From Isoetes taiwanensis (taxonomy: Eukaryota; Streptophyta; Lycopodiopsida; Isoetales; Isoetaceae), in assembly GCA_021234155.1 (NCBI GenBank), contig JAJEKV010000017.1:7909253-7973252 (forward strand): a DNA stretch of 64,000 nucleotides. The letters are read 5' to 3'. A program made the translations under genes and the position numbers. Under the pieces are notes generated by a model that did no database searches, was not told where the DNA came from, and worked only from the letters and a program-made list of their open reading frames with translations. Positions 11,291 through 21,515 of the stretch are shown one piece after another (position 1 is the first letter of the stretch; the number at the start of each line of letters is the position of its first letter).

Positions 11291-11865
11291 GCAAACATTG
11301 CAAAATACCACAAAACGCTTTTGGTCTCTTTTTAGCATGAATGCATGTGGGATATTTGTGCTCCTTTATATACCGGAAAAGGATTCTCTTTTCTGCAAGA
11401 ATGCATGTGGCATATATGTGCAACATCTTAAAATAGATCACTCTTAATTAGTTTGAGCTTTAACTTTGTCAATAAATTATGCTTGGCCTAATGGTAAGGA
11501 TGGGGCTTTTTTGTTGCAACTTCTGCACAAAACATGAAAGTGTTCAAAGGGCCTTAGAAACTTAGAATTCAATAGCCTTCACCCTTATTTATGTTTGAAT
11601 TTCAAATTCTAGAACTCTCTAGACCTATTTAGAGCAATTTAGAATATTCTATCGATCTCAAAGCATCATCTATGGGAAGCTTAGTCACACCTATTGCCAA
11701 TTCCACAGTATTACCCAAGAGAAGCCCTCTTATACCTACTACCATGCACATATTTGTACCCATCTATTACCAACAAAGTATCAATCATGAGTAGCATATT
11801 CACACATACACACATGAGGACCCATACCACATCTACACCCATGAGGCCACGTTATATCCACTATT
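11291..11865. other. No gene seen; tRNA-like A-box fragment
   Basis: Contains ATGCTTGGCCTAATGGTAAGG at about 11479-11500, a plant tRNA-derived A-box-like element matching the SINE head at 13053, but with no B-box in range. The remainder resembles the spacer at 5648-5984. Confidence 0.45.
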
Positions 11866-12970
11866 TTTAGACTGAGATGCTTGCATATGAACATCCAAAA
11901 CATTCTAGAACATTCTATTTTGAGTGTTTGCAAAATTCCAAAAAACTTTCTATTTTTAGAGTGAGGTGTTTACCCTAAGCATGTGGAACATTCTAGAACA
12001 TTCTATTTTCAGTATTTGCAAAATTTCAAAAAACCTGCTATTTTTAGTTTGAGGCGCTTATCCAGGTGCATCTGGAACATTGTATTGTGAGTATTTGCAA
12101 TCTTTCAAAAAACTTACTATTTTTAGACTGAGATGCTTACCCATGAGCATCTCAAAATTTCAAAAAACTTACTATTTTTAGACTGAGGTGCTTGCCCGTG
12201 AGCATCTGAAACATTCCAGCATATTATATTTTGAGCATTTGTAAAGTTTCAAAAAACTTGCTATTTTTAGACCGAGGTGCTTGCCTGTGAGCATCTAAAA
12301 CATTCCAGAACATTCTATTTTGAGCATTTGCAAAGTTTCAAAAAACTTTCTATTTTTAGATTGAGGTACTTGCCTAGGAGCATCTGGAACATTCCAGAAC
12401 ATTCTATCTTGAGCATTTGCAAAGTTTCAAAAATTTTCTATTTTTAGCCTGAGGTGCTCACCCATGAGCATTTTGAACATTCTAGAAGATTTTAGAAGAT
12501 GCCAGAGCTATCTAGAACATTCTAGAACATCCTAGAGCATTCTTGAATTATTTAGCCCTCGCCCTTAACTATGTGTGAACTTCATCTGGAACATTCCAGA
12601 ACATTCTATTTTGAGCATTGCAAAGTTTCAAAAAACTTACTATTTTTAGACTGAGGTGCTTGATTCCAGCATATTCTATTTTGAGCATTTGTAAAGTTTC
12701 AAAAAATTGCTATTTTTAGACTGAGGTGCTTGCCTGTGAGCATCTGGAACATTCCAGAATATTTTATTTTGAGCATTTGCAAAGTTTCAAAAAAGTTTCT
12801 ATTTTTATCCTGAGGTGCTTGCCTACAAGCATCTGGAACATTCCAGAATATTCTATTTTTGAGCATTTGCAAAGTTTCAAAAAACTTTCTATTTTTAGCC
12901 TGAGGTGGTTACCCATGGGCATCTTGAACATTCTAAGACATTCTAGAAGATTCTAGAAGATGCCAGAGCT
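11866..12970 (+). repeat. Tandem array of about 88-bp units (right block)
   Basis: About twelve degenerate units; CATTCCAGAACATTCTAT occurs at 12301 and again at 12390, giving an 89-bp period. Typical unit order: CATTCCAGAACATTCTATTT, GAGCATTTGCAAAGTTTC, AAAAAACTTTCTATTTTTAG, CTGAGGTGCTTGCC. Several units are shortened or fused. The short open frame at 12726-12956 is only a translation of the repeat. The same family borders the other end of Helitron 1. Confidence 0.85.
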
Positions 12971-13049
12971 ATCTAGAACATCCTAGAACATCCTTGAATT
13001 ATTTATTTCGCCCTTAAGTATATGTGAACTTTTTTTTTTTCAATAAACT

Positions 13050-13125
13050 AATGCTTGGCCTAGTGGTAAATATGGGAGGTTTAGAGAGCAAAGACCAAGG
13101 TTCAAATCCCTTCCACAACCAAAAA
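13050..13125 (+). mobile_element. tRNA-derived SINE-like head
   Basis: CTTGGCCTAGTGGTAAA (A-box like) is followed about 50 nt later by GGTTCAAATCCC (B-box like), the internal promoter arrangement of tRNA-derived SINEs. There is no cloverleaf, so it is not a tRNA gene. The 3' body is unclear because the candidate retroelement starts at 13150. Confidence 0.5.
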
Positions 13126-13149
13126 GTTCTAAAATGGTGATTTCATTAT

Positions 13150-13329
13150 GAATGCAATGGTTCTATGCTATCATAGAACCATCATTCTTGGGAAGACGGC
13201 ATCCTATTTTGGGACCTTTTTTCGAGGGCCATTTTTAGATTCATCTATAAATTGTTCCATTTCCTTTATTTCTTTATCGGCCTTCTCTTTGAGTGTTCCA
13301 TCTTCTTTGCTTTCTTATCTCTACCTTTC
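13150..13329 (+). repeat. 180-bp direct repeat A1
   Basis: Identical by eye to 15874-16053. Near its left edge are 11-bp inverted arms ATGGTTCTATG and CATAGAACCAT around a 4-bp spacer, like a tyrosine-recombinase core site. Confidence 0.9.
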
Positions 13330-14383
13330 TACTCTTTCTAGTTAGATGTTTGGTATTCTTTTTGTTGAATAGGTTACTTAGTTCTTAGAATTTCTGTGCT
13401 TTTCTGTGAGTTTTAAGTTGATTAGAAATGGTAGATGTTGAATCGTTTCCACTAAATCTAAGCTTACTTTTAGGCTGATCAAAATTTTTAACCGTATGGT
13501 TTAGTATGCCCTTGATGTTCCCAAAACATGTTTTCTATTTGAACGTCTGTGTCAAAATTCTTCATGGCAAAACATCTTGAATGGAAATTATAATTATCTT
13601 GAATTTCCAACTCAAACAGATCATTATTGTAACTTCAATTTGCTCTCTGTGTCTTGTGCTTGTATGACTTACAGCATATTATGGGAATCATTAAAGAATT
13701 TTTTCATAGGTTCAGCACAAATCTTTAGTACTTGCAGTTTATCCTCAGATTTCTGCTTTAATAGTTTTGCAGACTATTCTTCTCTATCATTAATCTTCTG
13801 CACCTTCTGCACTTCTTTTTGAAGCTCCACTGCCATTATCAGTATGTTCATTATTGTCTATCTGCCCATGTGCATAGCTTGGAATCGAAAAATGTTAGAA
13901 GCTCTAATCAATCCTCATGACGGCAATAAAAAGCTTTAGATATCTGTGTGCAGCAAGAGACATAGAAGTCTACAGTCTGTATCTCCATATTTACCCAGAG
14001 ACTGGAAATGTCACAAACCCAGTTGTATGCACCAATTACTCGGCTCACCTATTACCGGGTTGCTAATTCCGTGGTCTTAAATGTGGACAACCATGATCCC
14101 ATCTACTTCAGCTATTCCTATCTTTCCTCGTCTGACACCTCGGGTTCAACTTTAGGTTCGGGTCCTGGTTAGCATCTTCTGATTTTTGCAGCAAAAGATC
14201 CGGCCAATGTATCCATGAATCAGAAACCAAGCAAAGCTAAACCTTATCTGCCATAGCCGAAAAAGGAAGTAAAAAACCCAGCAAAATCTTTACCTTATCT
14301 GCCATAGCCGGATTTGTGCCGGGATTTCCGGCTGCTTTGTGCAATGCTTTCGCAAATATCCTTCCTGTCTACAAATTTAGGTT

Positions 14384-15259
14384 TTGCTCTCCCTTTCTCT
14401 AACTATTCTTGGTATAGCTTTTCGTCTACCTATTATAAGTTTTTTCTTTTCGAAATTTGCCACAAAAACCTCTTTTTCAGCTAATAAGGTTATTTTTTCA
14501 TTGGCTAAACTAGGTTTATTTTGTGGATTGGCTATTTTTATTCATGACTCTGAGATATTTGTTCTTATTGGGGGCCATCTTTATCTTTCGGGCATAGCAT
14601 GCTTATTTTTTCCACTTTCTTTCCTGGAGAATTTCCTTTTCTCGATGGCATCTACTCGAGCCACTTCTCATAAGCATAAACGCAAGTATGTTGCTAAAGG
14701 ACGGTCGTCTATCCCTGTTAAGAAGCATCGCGCATCAGCTATTCCTTCCGTTAATTGCACTCCATTTTCTTCCCATGCTCCTCCCTTTGTGGGCCAAAAT
14801 TCTACGGTTCCCGGTGCTTCTTCTTTGGATGTTAATAACGAAATTCTACAAGCAATAAAACTCCAGTCTGCCCAAATCCAAGACTTACAAAGTTCTTTAT
14901 CCAGCCGATCTCATGTTAATGAGAAGATTGAGGCCTTGAGGTTGGAGATTCAGGAACGCACTTCTCGTGTCGTACCCACTTTTAAGAATGATCCAATTAG
15001 ACACCAGTACGAGTTCTTGTCCTCTATGCTAGACCGTTTTAACGATTTGTATTCTCGCTTGTCTGCATTGAGCCCTTCGATTCCTGATGATGTTCTTACA
15101 ATTGTGGAAGGGGGTAAGACGTCTGTTGCTCAACATATGAAGTTCTTGATTGTTGCAGACAAGGAGGGCTATGAGATAGCTCTCGATTTTGATGACCATA
15201 TTTTTCCTCCATTCTCCGTTGATGAAGCACTGCGTCTCAAACTCGCCCGCCAACGATGA
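14384..15259 (+). CDS. Gag-like ORF of the split-repeat element
   Basis: The frame is open for 291 codons, but the realistic start is the internal Met at about 14645 (MASTRATSHKHKRKYVAKGR), giving about 205 residues, because the upstream part is hydrophobic and shows no domain. The protein has a basic N-terminus, a Ser-rich linker, a short helix-rich segment (SAQIQDLQSSLSSRSHVNEK) and a C-terminal block with an IADK.GY motif followed by an acidic/aliphatic tail (VADKEGYEIALDFDD...EALRLKLARQR). That C-terminal pattern, a K..L.VAD..G[WY]..A..., resembles the Gag-like ORF1 of DIRS-type elements as I remember it. No zinc knuckle is present. No further element ORF follows. The frame has stayed open, which suggests recent activity or domestication. 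Confidence 0.55.
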   Translation: MLSLSLTILGIAFRLPIISFFFSKFATKTSFSANKVIFSLAKLGLFCGLAIFIHDSEIFVLIGGHLYLSGIACLFFPLSFLENFLFSMASTRATSHKHKRKYVAKGRSSIPVKKHRASAIPSVNCTPFSSHAPPFVGQNSTVPGASSLDVNNEILQAIKLQSAQIQDLQSSLSSRSHVNEKIEALRLEIQERTSRVVPTFKNDPIRHQYEFLSSMLDRFNDLYSRLSALSPSIPDDVLTIVEGGKTSVAQHMKFLIVADKEGYEIALDFDDHIFPPFSVDEALRLKLARQR

Positions 15260-15836
15260 CCTAGTTTGTGTTCATTAGTTGATTTACACCTTTGGTGGGC
15301 ATGGAACTCATTGTATTGACCCTTCTTTTGCCTCATTGGGGCAGGGGTTCCTTCCACGATTCATTGCTTAATTTGGTTTTTCATCTATACATTTTGTGCT
15401 TCTAGAGGCTAACTATTGATTTTTGCATTATTATTATTTATTATATTCTTTTGACAACCAATGTTTCTCGTTGTTTCTTGCTCTACTTCTTTAAGTTGCT
15501 CCGGATTGTCTTTTGTGTACGATTTATAGTGCGTAGGGTAGTTTTTCAAATCTTGGTCCTGGATCCTTTATACAGTCATTAATTTTCGTATTCATGGTTA
15601 ACCCTTGATATCTTGTGCTTTGCAATTTTATATTTCATTTTGTGTGGTGGCTTTTGTAGTTCGCGAGTCTTCACTTGTTGTGCTTGTCTATCAACTCTGG
15701 CTTTATATCTCCTTTCTTGTCACATTTGAGCATTACTAATGTGGTAGATGTATTCATTTTTAGGATCTCTGAGCATCCTGGATTTCATTTTAGTTTTCTC
15801 ATTTTCTAGATTTAGAGGTGGAGTGTTCCTCTTCTG

Positions 15837-15880
15837 TCGGCTATGTTATTTGTTGTTGTATAGAGTCTCCCAAGAATGCA
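15837..15880 (+). repeat. 44-bp direct repeat B1
   Basis: Same 44 bases as 16889-16932. It overlaps the start of A2 by seven bases. The B1/A2 junction forms a palindrome with CCAAGAATG and CATTCTTGG as outer arms. Confidence 0.9.
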
Positions 15881-16053
15881 ATGGTTCTATGCTATCATAG
15901 AACCATCATTCTTGGGAAGACGGCATCCTATTTTGGGACCTTTTTTCGAGGGCCATTTTTAGATTCATCTATAAATTGTTCCATTTCCTTTATTTCTTTA
16001 TCGGCCTTCTCTTTGAGTGTTCCATCTTCTTTGCTTTCTTATCTCTACCTTTC
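15874..16053 (+). repeat. 180-bp direct repeat A2
   Basis: Second copy of the A repeat, immediately after B1. Identity with the first copy ends sharply after CTACCTTTC. Confidence 0.9.
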
Positions 16054-16139
16054 CCACCCTCCCCACCCTGTTATTGGTTTTGTTATGTTCACTGCGCTAT
16101 AATCGATTGGTTATTTGTTTTTTCTTTTTAAATTTTTCT

Positions 16140-16300
16140 TGCTTACGGGCGGATGTTCTTCCCCGTACTAGTTTGCAGATGCTTTTGCCCTGGCTAGGCG
16201 GATGTTCTTCCCCGTCCCGTTCTCAGAAGTTTTGCTCGATGGATGGATGTTTTCCCCGCTCTAGTTTGCAGAAGTTTTTCCTGGCTAGGCGGATGTCCTC
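16140..16300 (+). repeat. About 48-bp tandem repeats (GGCGGATGTTCTTCCCCG)
   Basis: Four imperfect units carrying GGCGGATGTTCTTCCCCG and GTTTGCAGAAG lie between A2 and B2. A further pair of about 100-bp units with ATTTTTTCGACTTTTTGCTA follows at about 16480-16630. Confidence 0.7.
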
Positions 16301-16888
16301 TGTCCTTTTTCTGTACTTTTTCTTTAAGTCTATTTAAGTTTGAAAGACTAACAATTTTGATGGGTGAAGTGGTTTGAGTTGCCTTTTATTAGGTTTTCTT
16401 GCGCGAGCACATTGAATCAAGTCTTCTGGGGTTTTTGGGCATTGCGATCTTTCATTTTTCGGCATGTTTGGTGTTGGCAGTGCGTGGGAAGCCTGCTTTG
16501 CGCATAGAGATATTTCGACTTATTGCTTCTATTCAGATCCCAATGTTATCGGTGCGCATGAAGCTTGCTAGCGGATGGAGATTTTTTCGACTTTTTGCTA
16601 CTATTTGGATCTCAACAGTATCGGTTGTATCACTCTTAGTCCATTTTTTATCCTCATGGTTTTCCCCGAAAACCCAAAAGGGCGGGGTTTTTAGTCCAGT
16701 TGATAAGATTTCGGACTTCGAGTTTGTGTGGCTTTATTTTATTTTTTTCTTTTTATAAGACCTCCGATGATTGTCTAGTTTCGGGGTTTTAAGAGGTGTT
16801 TGGCTTTACATATTTTATGGCCATCCATTATTACTATTCTATTGTTGTACTTGTTTTTTGGAACACTCAATAAGAAAGCCACTTCACT

Positions 16889-16932
16889 TCGGCTATGTTA
16901 TTTGTTGTTGTATAGAGTCTCCCAAGAATGCA
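16889..16932 (+). repeat. 44-bp direct repeat B2
   Basis: Second copy of the B repeat and the proposed right end of the element. Beyond it the sequence changes to the leader of the LTR at 17171. Confidence 0.9.
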
Positions 16933-17170
16933 TAATTTCCACTCCAATTTTACTAAAAAGTTCATTTGACTCATTCCTTTTTCCCTCAATCTATCGTTTA
17001 GCCTAACTCTATGACCCTACTACTTGGGAGAAAAATCCCTCCCCCCCTTCCTTGAGGTGCAATGCTGGAATTTTCCATTCCACGCTGTTCTAGGTCGATT
17101 AATCTACTTCAACAGGGTTATGGTCAGTGCTAGCTCTTGGTCAACCAAGAACATTGCTCTGATATCATTG
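16933..17170 (-). other. Putative LTR-retrotransposon leader with primer-binding site
   Basis: On the minus strand, TGATATCAGAGCAATG at about 17152-17167 resembles the initiator-Met tRNA primer-binding site (TGGTATCAGAGC). It sits directly inside the end of the LTR at 17171. The leader continues to 16933, where the split-repeat element begins, so the retrotransposon body is cut off there. Confidence 0.45.
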
Positions 17171-18073
17171 TGATGCTCCCCACCAAATATACGACGCCCC
17201 GTCGTACATCTCGTGGGAAATCCCCCATCCAGCCTTCAGGCCGTATGAGCCCTCCGTCTACCCCGCACCCAAGATAGCTCCGGTGCGGGACGAGGCCACC
17301 AAGGTATCTTGCGCGCCCTTCCCCTATGGGCTCCTATAACAGCGGAAGCATAATATAATTTCAGTACTAGCAATAATAATACATCCAACTACCTCAAGGG
17401 TAGCACATCCGCACAACCATATATACATCGAAGATAATAACCATAGGAGCTCCTATCCAGGCTCAGACTCGTAAGGGAAGTAGACTGATGGTTGGGCCTC
17501 AAGATAGAGCAGACCGAGATATGACAATGGTGGGGCTGGCTATAGACAATAACTAGGGTTGACCACTCCATCGCCCCTCCGGTGCATACTTTGCAGATGA
17601 GCTAAATCGGGCTCTGGCGTGACTACAAACTGCCGGAGATGTAATTCCATTGTATCACCCATTAGGACTACTCCGGGTTGCATCTCCCCGGTCCGTTGAA
17701 GTAGGAAGGGTTGCATCTCCCCTTCCCGAGCTCTAGTTGCTCCATGGGCGGCTAGAGAATCGTGGCGACACACGATTCGTTCCCGACTGAACTCCCCAAA
17801 CTAAGAGCCAAGTCGACACCTGCAACTCTTGAGAGTCAGGGCGACACCATTGACCCAGGAAGTGTCGAACCCATACCCGGCCTACACGAAGTGACTGACT
17901 ATAGGCCTAGCCCGCTATGGGTCCCCAGTCGCCGTGCTCGGTAGGGACCTCCCTCTACTTTGCCACTAGCCCGTTGTATGGTGCTAAGTCACTCCATAGC
18001 CCCCGTAGCCTGGTGGGTTCCTATGCACAGGCCGCATATAATAGGAACTAAGGGGTCTAAATTAGGAGCATCA
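17171..18073 (-). mobile_element. Candidate LTR (about 903 bp)
   Basis: The segment begins TGATGCTCC and ends GGAGCATCA, a 9-bp terminal inverted pair with TG...CA ends, typical of plant LTRs. It is bordered on the minus-strand 3' side by the primer-binding-site-like sequence. It is more GC-rich than its surroundings and non-coding. No second LTR or pol sequence is in the window, so it is a truncated element. The boundary at 18073 is inferred from the inverted ends only. Confidence 0.5.
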
Positions 18074-19116
18074 TCTACATAATGGCCACTAGTTCTCTAC
18101 CCCCCTTCCCAATACACAAGAGGTGCAAACATAAGATCAATCATCATCGTACATCAACATAATCATGATAAATAGTAAAGATAACATCTAATCTACATAC
18201 ATGAATCTACCTATTTGTTAGGGTTCGTTGATTAGGGTTCGAAACCTAGACTGGGGGTCTAGGAAGACTCTACTAGTAAGATAAGATATTAGCCCATCTA
18301 GAATCCTAGGTTCCAGATGATCTACCTATGAAGTTACTCTGAATACTTGCTCCGGACGAACTTCCTCCAACGATCTCCATGACTTGCTGATAAGTGGGGT
18401 GGTTCCTCCTCCTTCTGATAAGCGTGCTACTTTGGAATTGTCGATCTGAGCTACGCCGCAGCGAATGGTGTTCGAAATCGAGTTCGGAGCGAAGAACAGG
18501 TCTCAAGGTAGGTGGAGCCAAAAAGTGGCTTAGGGTTAGTGTTAGGGTACCTATAGGTTAGGGTTCTATTGTCACTGCCATGTGGCTCCAATGGGGTGCT
18601 TCCATGTGGCAGACGCCCAATAAGGTGAGGCCATGTGGAAATGGCCCTATGCCTAAGGTTGGCTAAGTTATATAGATAACTTAGCCATGCTCCATTTTCC
18701 ACCCACTATGGTGTACAAGGCTATAATGGTAGACTTGTACGGTAACGTGGCCCCAGAAATATATGTATTTATGGCGTATATTTCAGGGGAACATCACAAA
18801 AGGCTCGCCTTTTTTACGACTTAAAGTGACTATTGGCTGCAGTAGAATTTATTTGGAAACTACACTTCCTAAATTGGTTCCGGTCATGGACAAAACCTAT
18901 TCTAGTCGTATAGACATTGATAAACATTCTACTATATGTGATAATGCCTTGAAGGGGGCAGGAATGTCTATTGCACCATATGCATTCTGCAATCGTGTAG
19001 CATCATTGCATTCCTTGATACATTTAGTCTAGCACTTGTATGCATGGTAACAAACCTCTTATAAAGTATGTGTGCCAAAAACAAAATAAAGGACTATTGC
19101 TACTACCTTCCTTCGA
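18074..19116. other. No gene seen
   Basis: Contains repeated phrases TAGGGTTCG and TTAGGGTTAG but no gene. The open frame at 18763-19032 has no recognisable domain. The segment 18640-18700 has a short palindrome around GCTAAGTTATATAGATAACTTAGC. Confidence 0.5.
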
Positions 19117-19215
19117 TTAATAGAAACCTGACCTGCCATGGTCTTACAATAAATAGGATTGTTCATAAATGTCTTAGTAGCTCTTACTTATAGCTCACTC
19201 TCTCGATTAATAAAA
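19117..19215 (-). repeat. Partial copy of the GrpE-exon duplication unit
   Basis: GAAACCTGACCTGCCATGG through CTTATAGCTCACTCTCT is repeated at about 20186-20275. It contains the minus-strand 5' fragment of the GrpE exon copy (ATTGTTCATAAATGTC...). The Mutator-like element sits exactly between these two copies. Confidence 0.75.
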
Positions 19216-20184
19216 GGGCAAATTATAAAAATGCCCTTGTATTTTATACAAATCATGAAAATGCCCGTATATTTCTTTTAATTACTGAAATGCCCTTCCT
19301 CAGAAAAAGGACAACTATTCGAGCGCATTGGAGGTTTAATTTTTGCTAAACCAATTGGAGGCTCTCCCCAAATCATCTATTTCAGCTTGGAATTTGACAT
19401 CAATTTAGGAACAGTCCTCGTCCATTTTTGTTTTTCCAAGTTTCCTTCTATGACGATAGCTTTGGAATCAGAAGGAAAGAGCGATTACAATTTTATGGTC
19501 AATTAAAAGCTTGTTGTATCAGGTTAGTTTGCTCAGATTCTGTTCTCTTTATAGATTATTTATGTCAATAAGCATTTCAATACAAAGGATAGAACTATTT
19601 CAGATTAAAGCTTGCAGCCGCAGCAGCTTACATTGATTCAATATAATTTTGCTACAGTGTGACATGGCCGTATGCATGCAGATTTTAGCTTTTGAATGCA
19701 TATCAAACTCTATGTATCCAATCAGTAAGGAATACGAGGCAAAACTAGCAGAAATTGTCTAGAGAGATAGTTGTTATTGAGTCCTCTGAAATATCTCACC
19801 AAAAGAATTGAAAGATAAGATTTAGAAAGCTCTTAAGATCAGCTTTAAAGAACCGAAAAAACTTGAAGAAAAGAAACATAGATCTCCAGTGAAGGATCAG
19901 AAGTAACAGAAGCCCAAATCCTCTCCAATAGAAGCCGTAACCATCTTCTTCAAAAGAAGTGTAATGGAATATAGAAAAGTGGCTCTACCATATAATCTGA
20001 TCAGCTCTGTTGTGTTCAAACGACCAATTGCAAATGGAAGCCATGCATGGATTGTTGCAGGCATTAGATTTAGGTTTGATAAGAGATTCATAAATAGGAA
20101 ATAGAGGCATTTCTATAATTGAAAGAAATACAAGGGCATTTTCGTGATTTTAGTTAAATACAAGGGCATTTTTATAAATTGCCC
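19216..20184. mobile_element. Non-autonomous Mutator-like element, 969 bp, 9-bp target duplication
   Basis: Termini are GGGCAAATTATAAAAATGCCC on the left and, as reverse complement, GGGCAATTTATAAAAATGCCC on the right. Similarity between the ends extends about 80 bp with further AAAATGCCC(T)TGTATTT subrepeats. Direct 9-bp duplications TTAATAAAA flank it (19207-19215 and 20185-20193). Long TIRs and a 9-bp duplication define the Mutator superfamily. No transposase domain is visible inside. Confidence 0.9.
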
Positions 20185-21505
20185 TTAATAAAAACCTGAC
20201 CTGCCATGGTCTTACAATAAATGGCATTGTTCATAAATGTCTTAGTAGCTCGTACTTATAACTCACTCTCTCTCAATTTCAGCCTTAATAGTGTGCCTCA
20301 ATTTCTCAAAGTTATCAAGCAATGGCAGCAAGCTGCAGATAAGGCCTTCCTTTAAAATTGTTTAAGAACCTTGAGTATAAGAATTTTCGTTAACTAGAGC
20401 CTCTCGTTCCCCTAATTCCTTGTGTTTCTATCACCTCCCTATCTTTCCAAATCTTTTATATCTCTTCAAGGAAAAATCTTACAAGAAAACAGATTATAGT
20501 CCAGCCAGTTAAAAACGCTACCCATTACCCAGCCTTTACATGGTATTCGCATGTAAGAACCTGATAAGCTAAAGGGGTGCATGCATATTCTAAAAACTCA
20601 CCGAAGGATCAACAAACTCTTTACCAGTAGTCTCAACACTTGACAGCCCATGTGACTTGAGAATCTCCATGAGTTGTAAATGTCCCGGTAGCTCTTGCTT
20701 ATAACTCGTTCTCTCTCCGTTTCAGCCTTAATAGTGTGCTTCAATTTCTCAAAGTTATCAAGCACTGCAGCTTGCTGCCGATAAGGACTTTCTTTGAAAT
20801 TGTTTAAGAGCCTTGAATATAAGAATTTTAGTTAACTACAACCTTTCGTTTCCTTGATTCCCTGTGTGCTCTATCCCCTCCCTATCTTCCAAATCTTTTA
20901 TATCCCTTTAACAAATAATCTTACAACAAACAAGAGAGTATTCCAGCCAGTTCAAATTGCTACCCAGCCTTTACATGGTGTTCCATTTTAAATACATGTA
21001 AGAACGTGATAAGCTAAAGGGGTCCAACTACAAATGCATATTTTAAAAACTCACCGACGGATCAACAAACTCTTTACCAGTAGTCTCAATACTTGACAGC
21101 CTATGTGACTTGAGGATCTCCATGAATTGTTCATAAATCTCCTAGTAGTTCTTACATATAACTCGTCCTCTCTCAGTTTCAGCCTTAATAACGTGCTTCA
21201 ATTTCTCAAAGCTATCAAGCACTGGCAGAAAGCTGCGGATAAGGCCTTCCTTTGAGATTGTTTGAGAACCTTGAATATAAGAATTTTGATTAACTAGAGC
21301 CTCTCGTTCCCTTGATTCTCTGTGTGCTCTATCCCCTCCCCATCTTTCCAGATCTTTTATATCTCTTTGACAAATAATCTTACAACAAAAAAGATTACAG
21401 TCCAGCCAGTTCATATTGCTACCCAGCCTTTTTACATGGTATTCCATTTTTAATACATGTAAGAAGGTGATAAGCTGAAGGACTAGAACTAAAAATGCAT
21501 ATTCT
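20185..21505 (-). pseudogene. Serial decayed copies of the GrpE exon
   Basis: Tandem units of about 450-463 bp each hold a copy of the 3' half of the GrpE exon plus adjoining intron sequence. The exon-end mark CTCACC..GGATCAACAAACTC recurs at about 20598, 21048 and 21511. The AGTTTCAGCCTTAATA..GTGCTTCAATTTCTCAAA block recurs at about 20275, 20720, 21175 and 21640. The unit at about 21142-21270 still reads EGLIRSFLPVLDSFEKLKHV. In the copies, the first half of the exon is replaced by unrelated sequence (AACCTTGAATATAAGAATTTT...). Stops and small indels break them. They could be alternative or dead exons of the gene at 21516-22920. Confidence 0.8.
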
Positions 21506-21515
21506 AAAAACTCAC

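Larger units (their letters stand above)
13150..16932 (+). mobile_element. Candidate gag-only retroelement with split direct repeats (DIRS/PAT/Ngaro-like organisation)
   Basis: Two repeat pairs are arranged A1 - ORF - B1A2 - B2. A1 (13150-13329) and A2 (15874-16053) are identical over 180 bp as far as I can read. B1 (15837-15880) and B2 (16889-16932) are identical over 44 bp. B1 and A2 overlap by seven bases (GAATGCA). This interlocked order is the split-direct-repeat arrangement of PAT/Ngaro/VIPER-type tyrosine-recombinase retrotransposons. The ORF at 14384-15259 looks like their Gag-like protein. No reverse transcriptase or recombinase is visible, so it would be non-autonomous. The interior between A2 and B2 is 835 bp and carries its own short tandem repeats. 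Alternative: two independent local duplications. Confidence 0.55.

Noticed and set aside
5985-13000. CRISPR-like or telomeric array
   Set aside because: Units are 88 and 245 bp, degenerate and head-to-tail without distinct spacers, so ordinary satellite-type repeats.
13050-13125. tRNA gene
   Set aside because: A-box and B-box spacing fits, but the ends do not pair into an acceptor stem.
16399-16758. Membrane protein or recombinase in the right part of the split-repeat element
   Set aside because: The hydrophobic frame comes from T-rich tandem units; no recombinase R..H..R..Y or RT motif is present.
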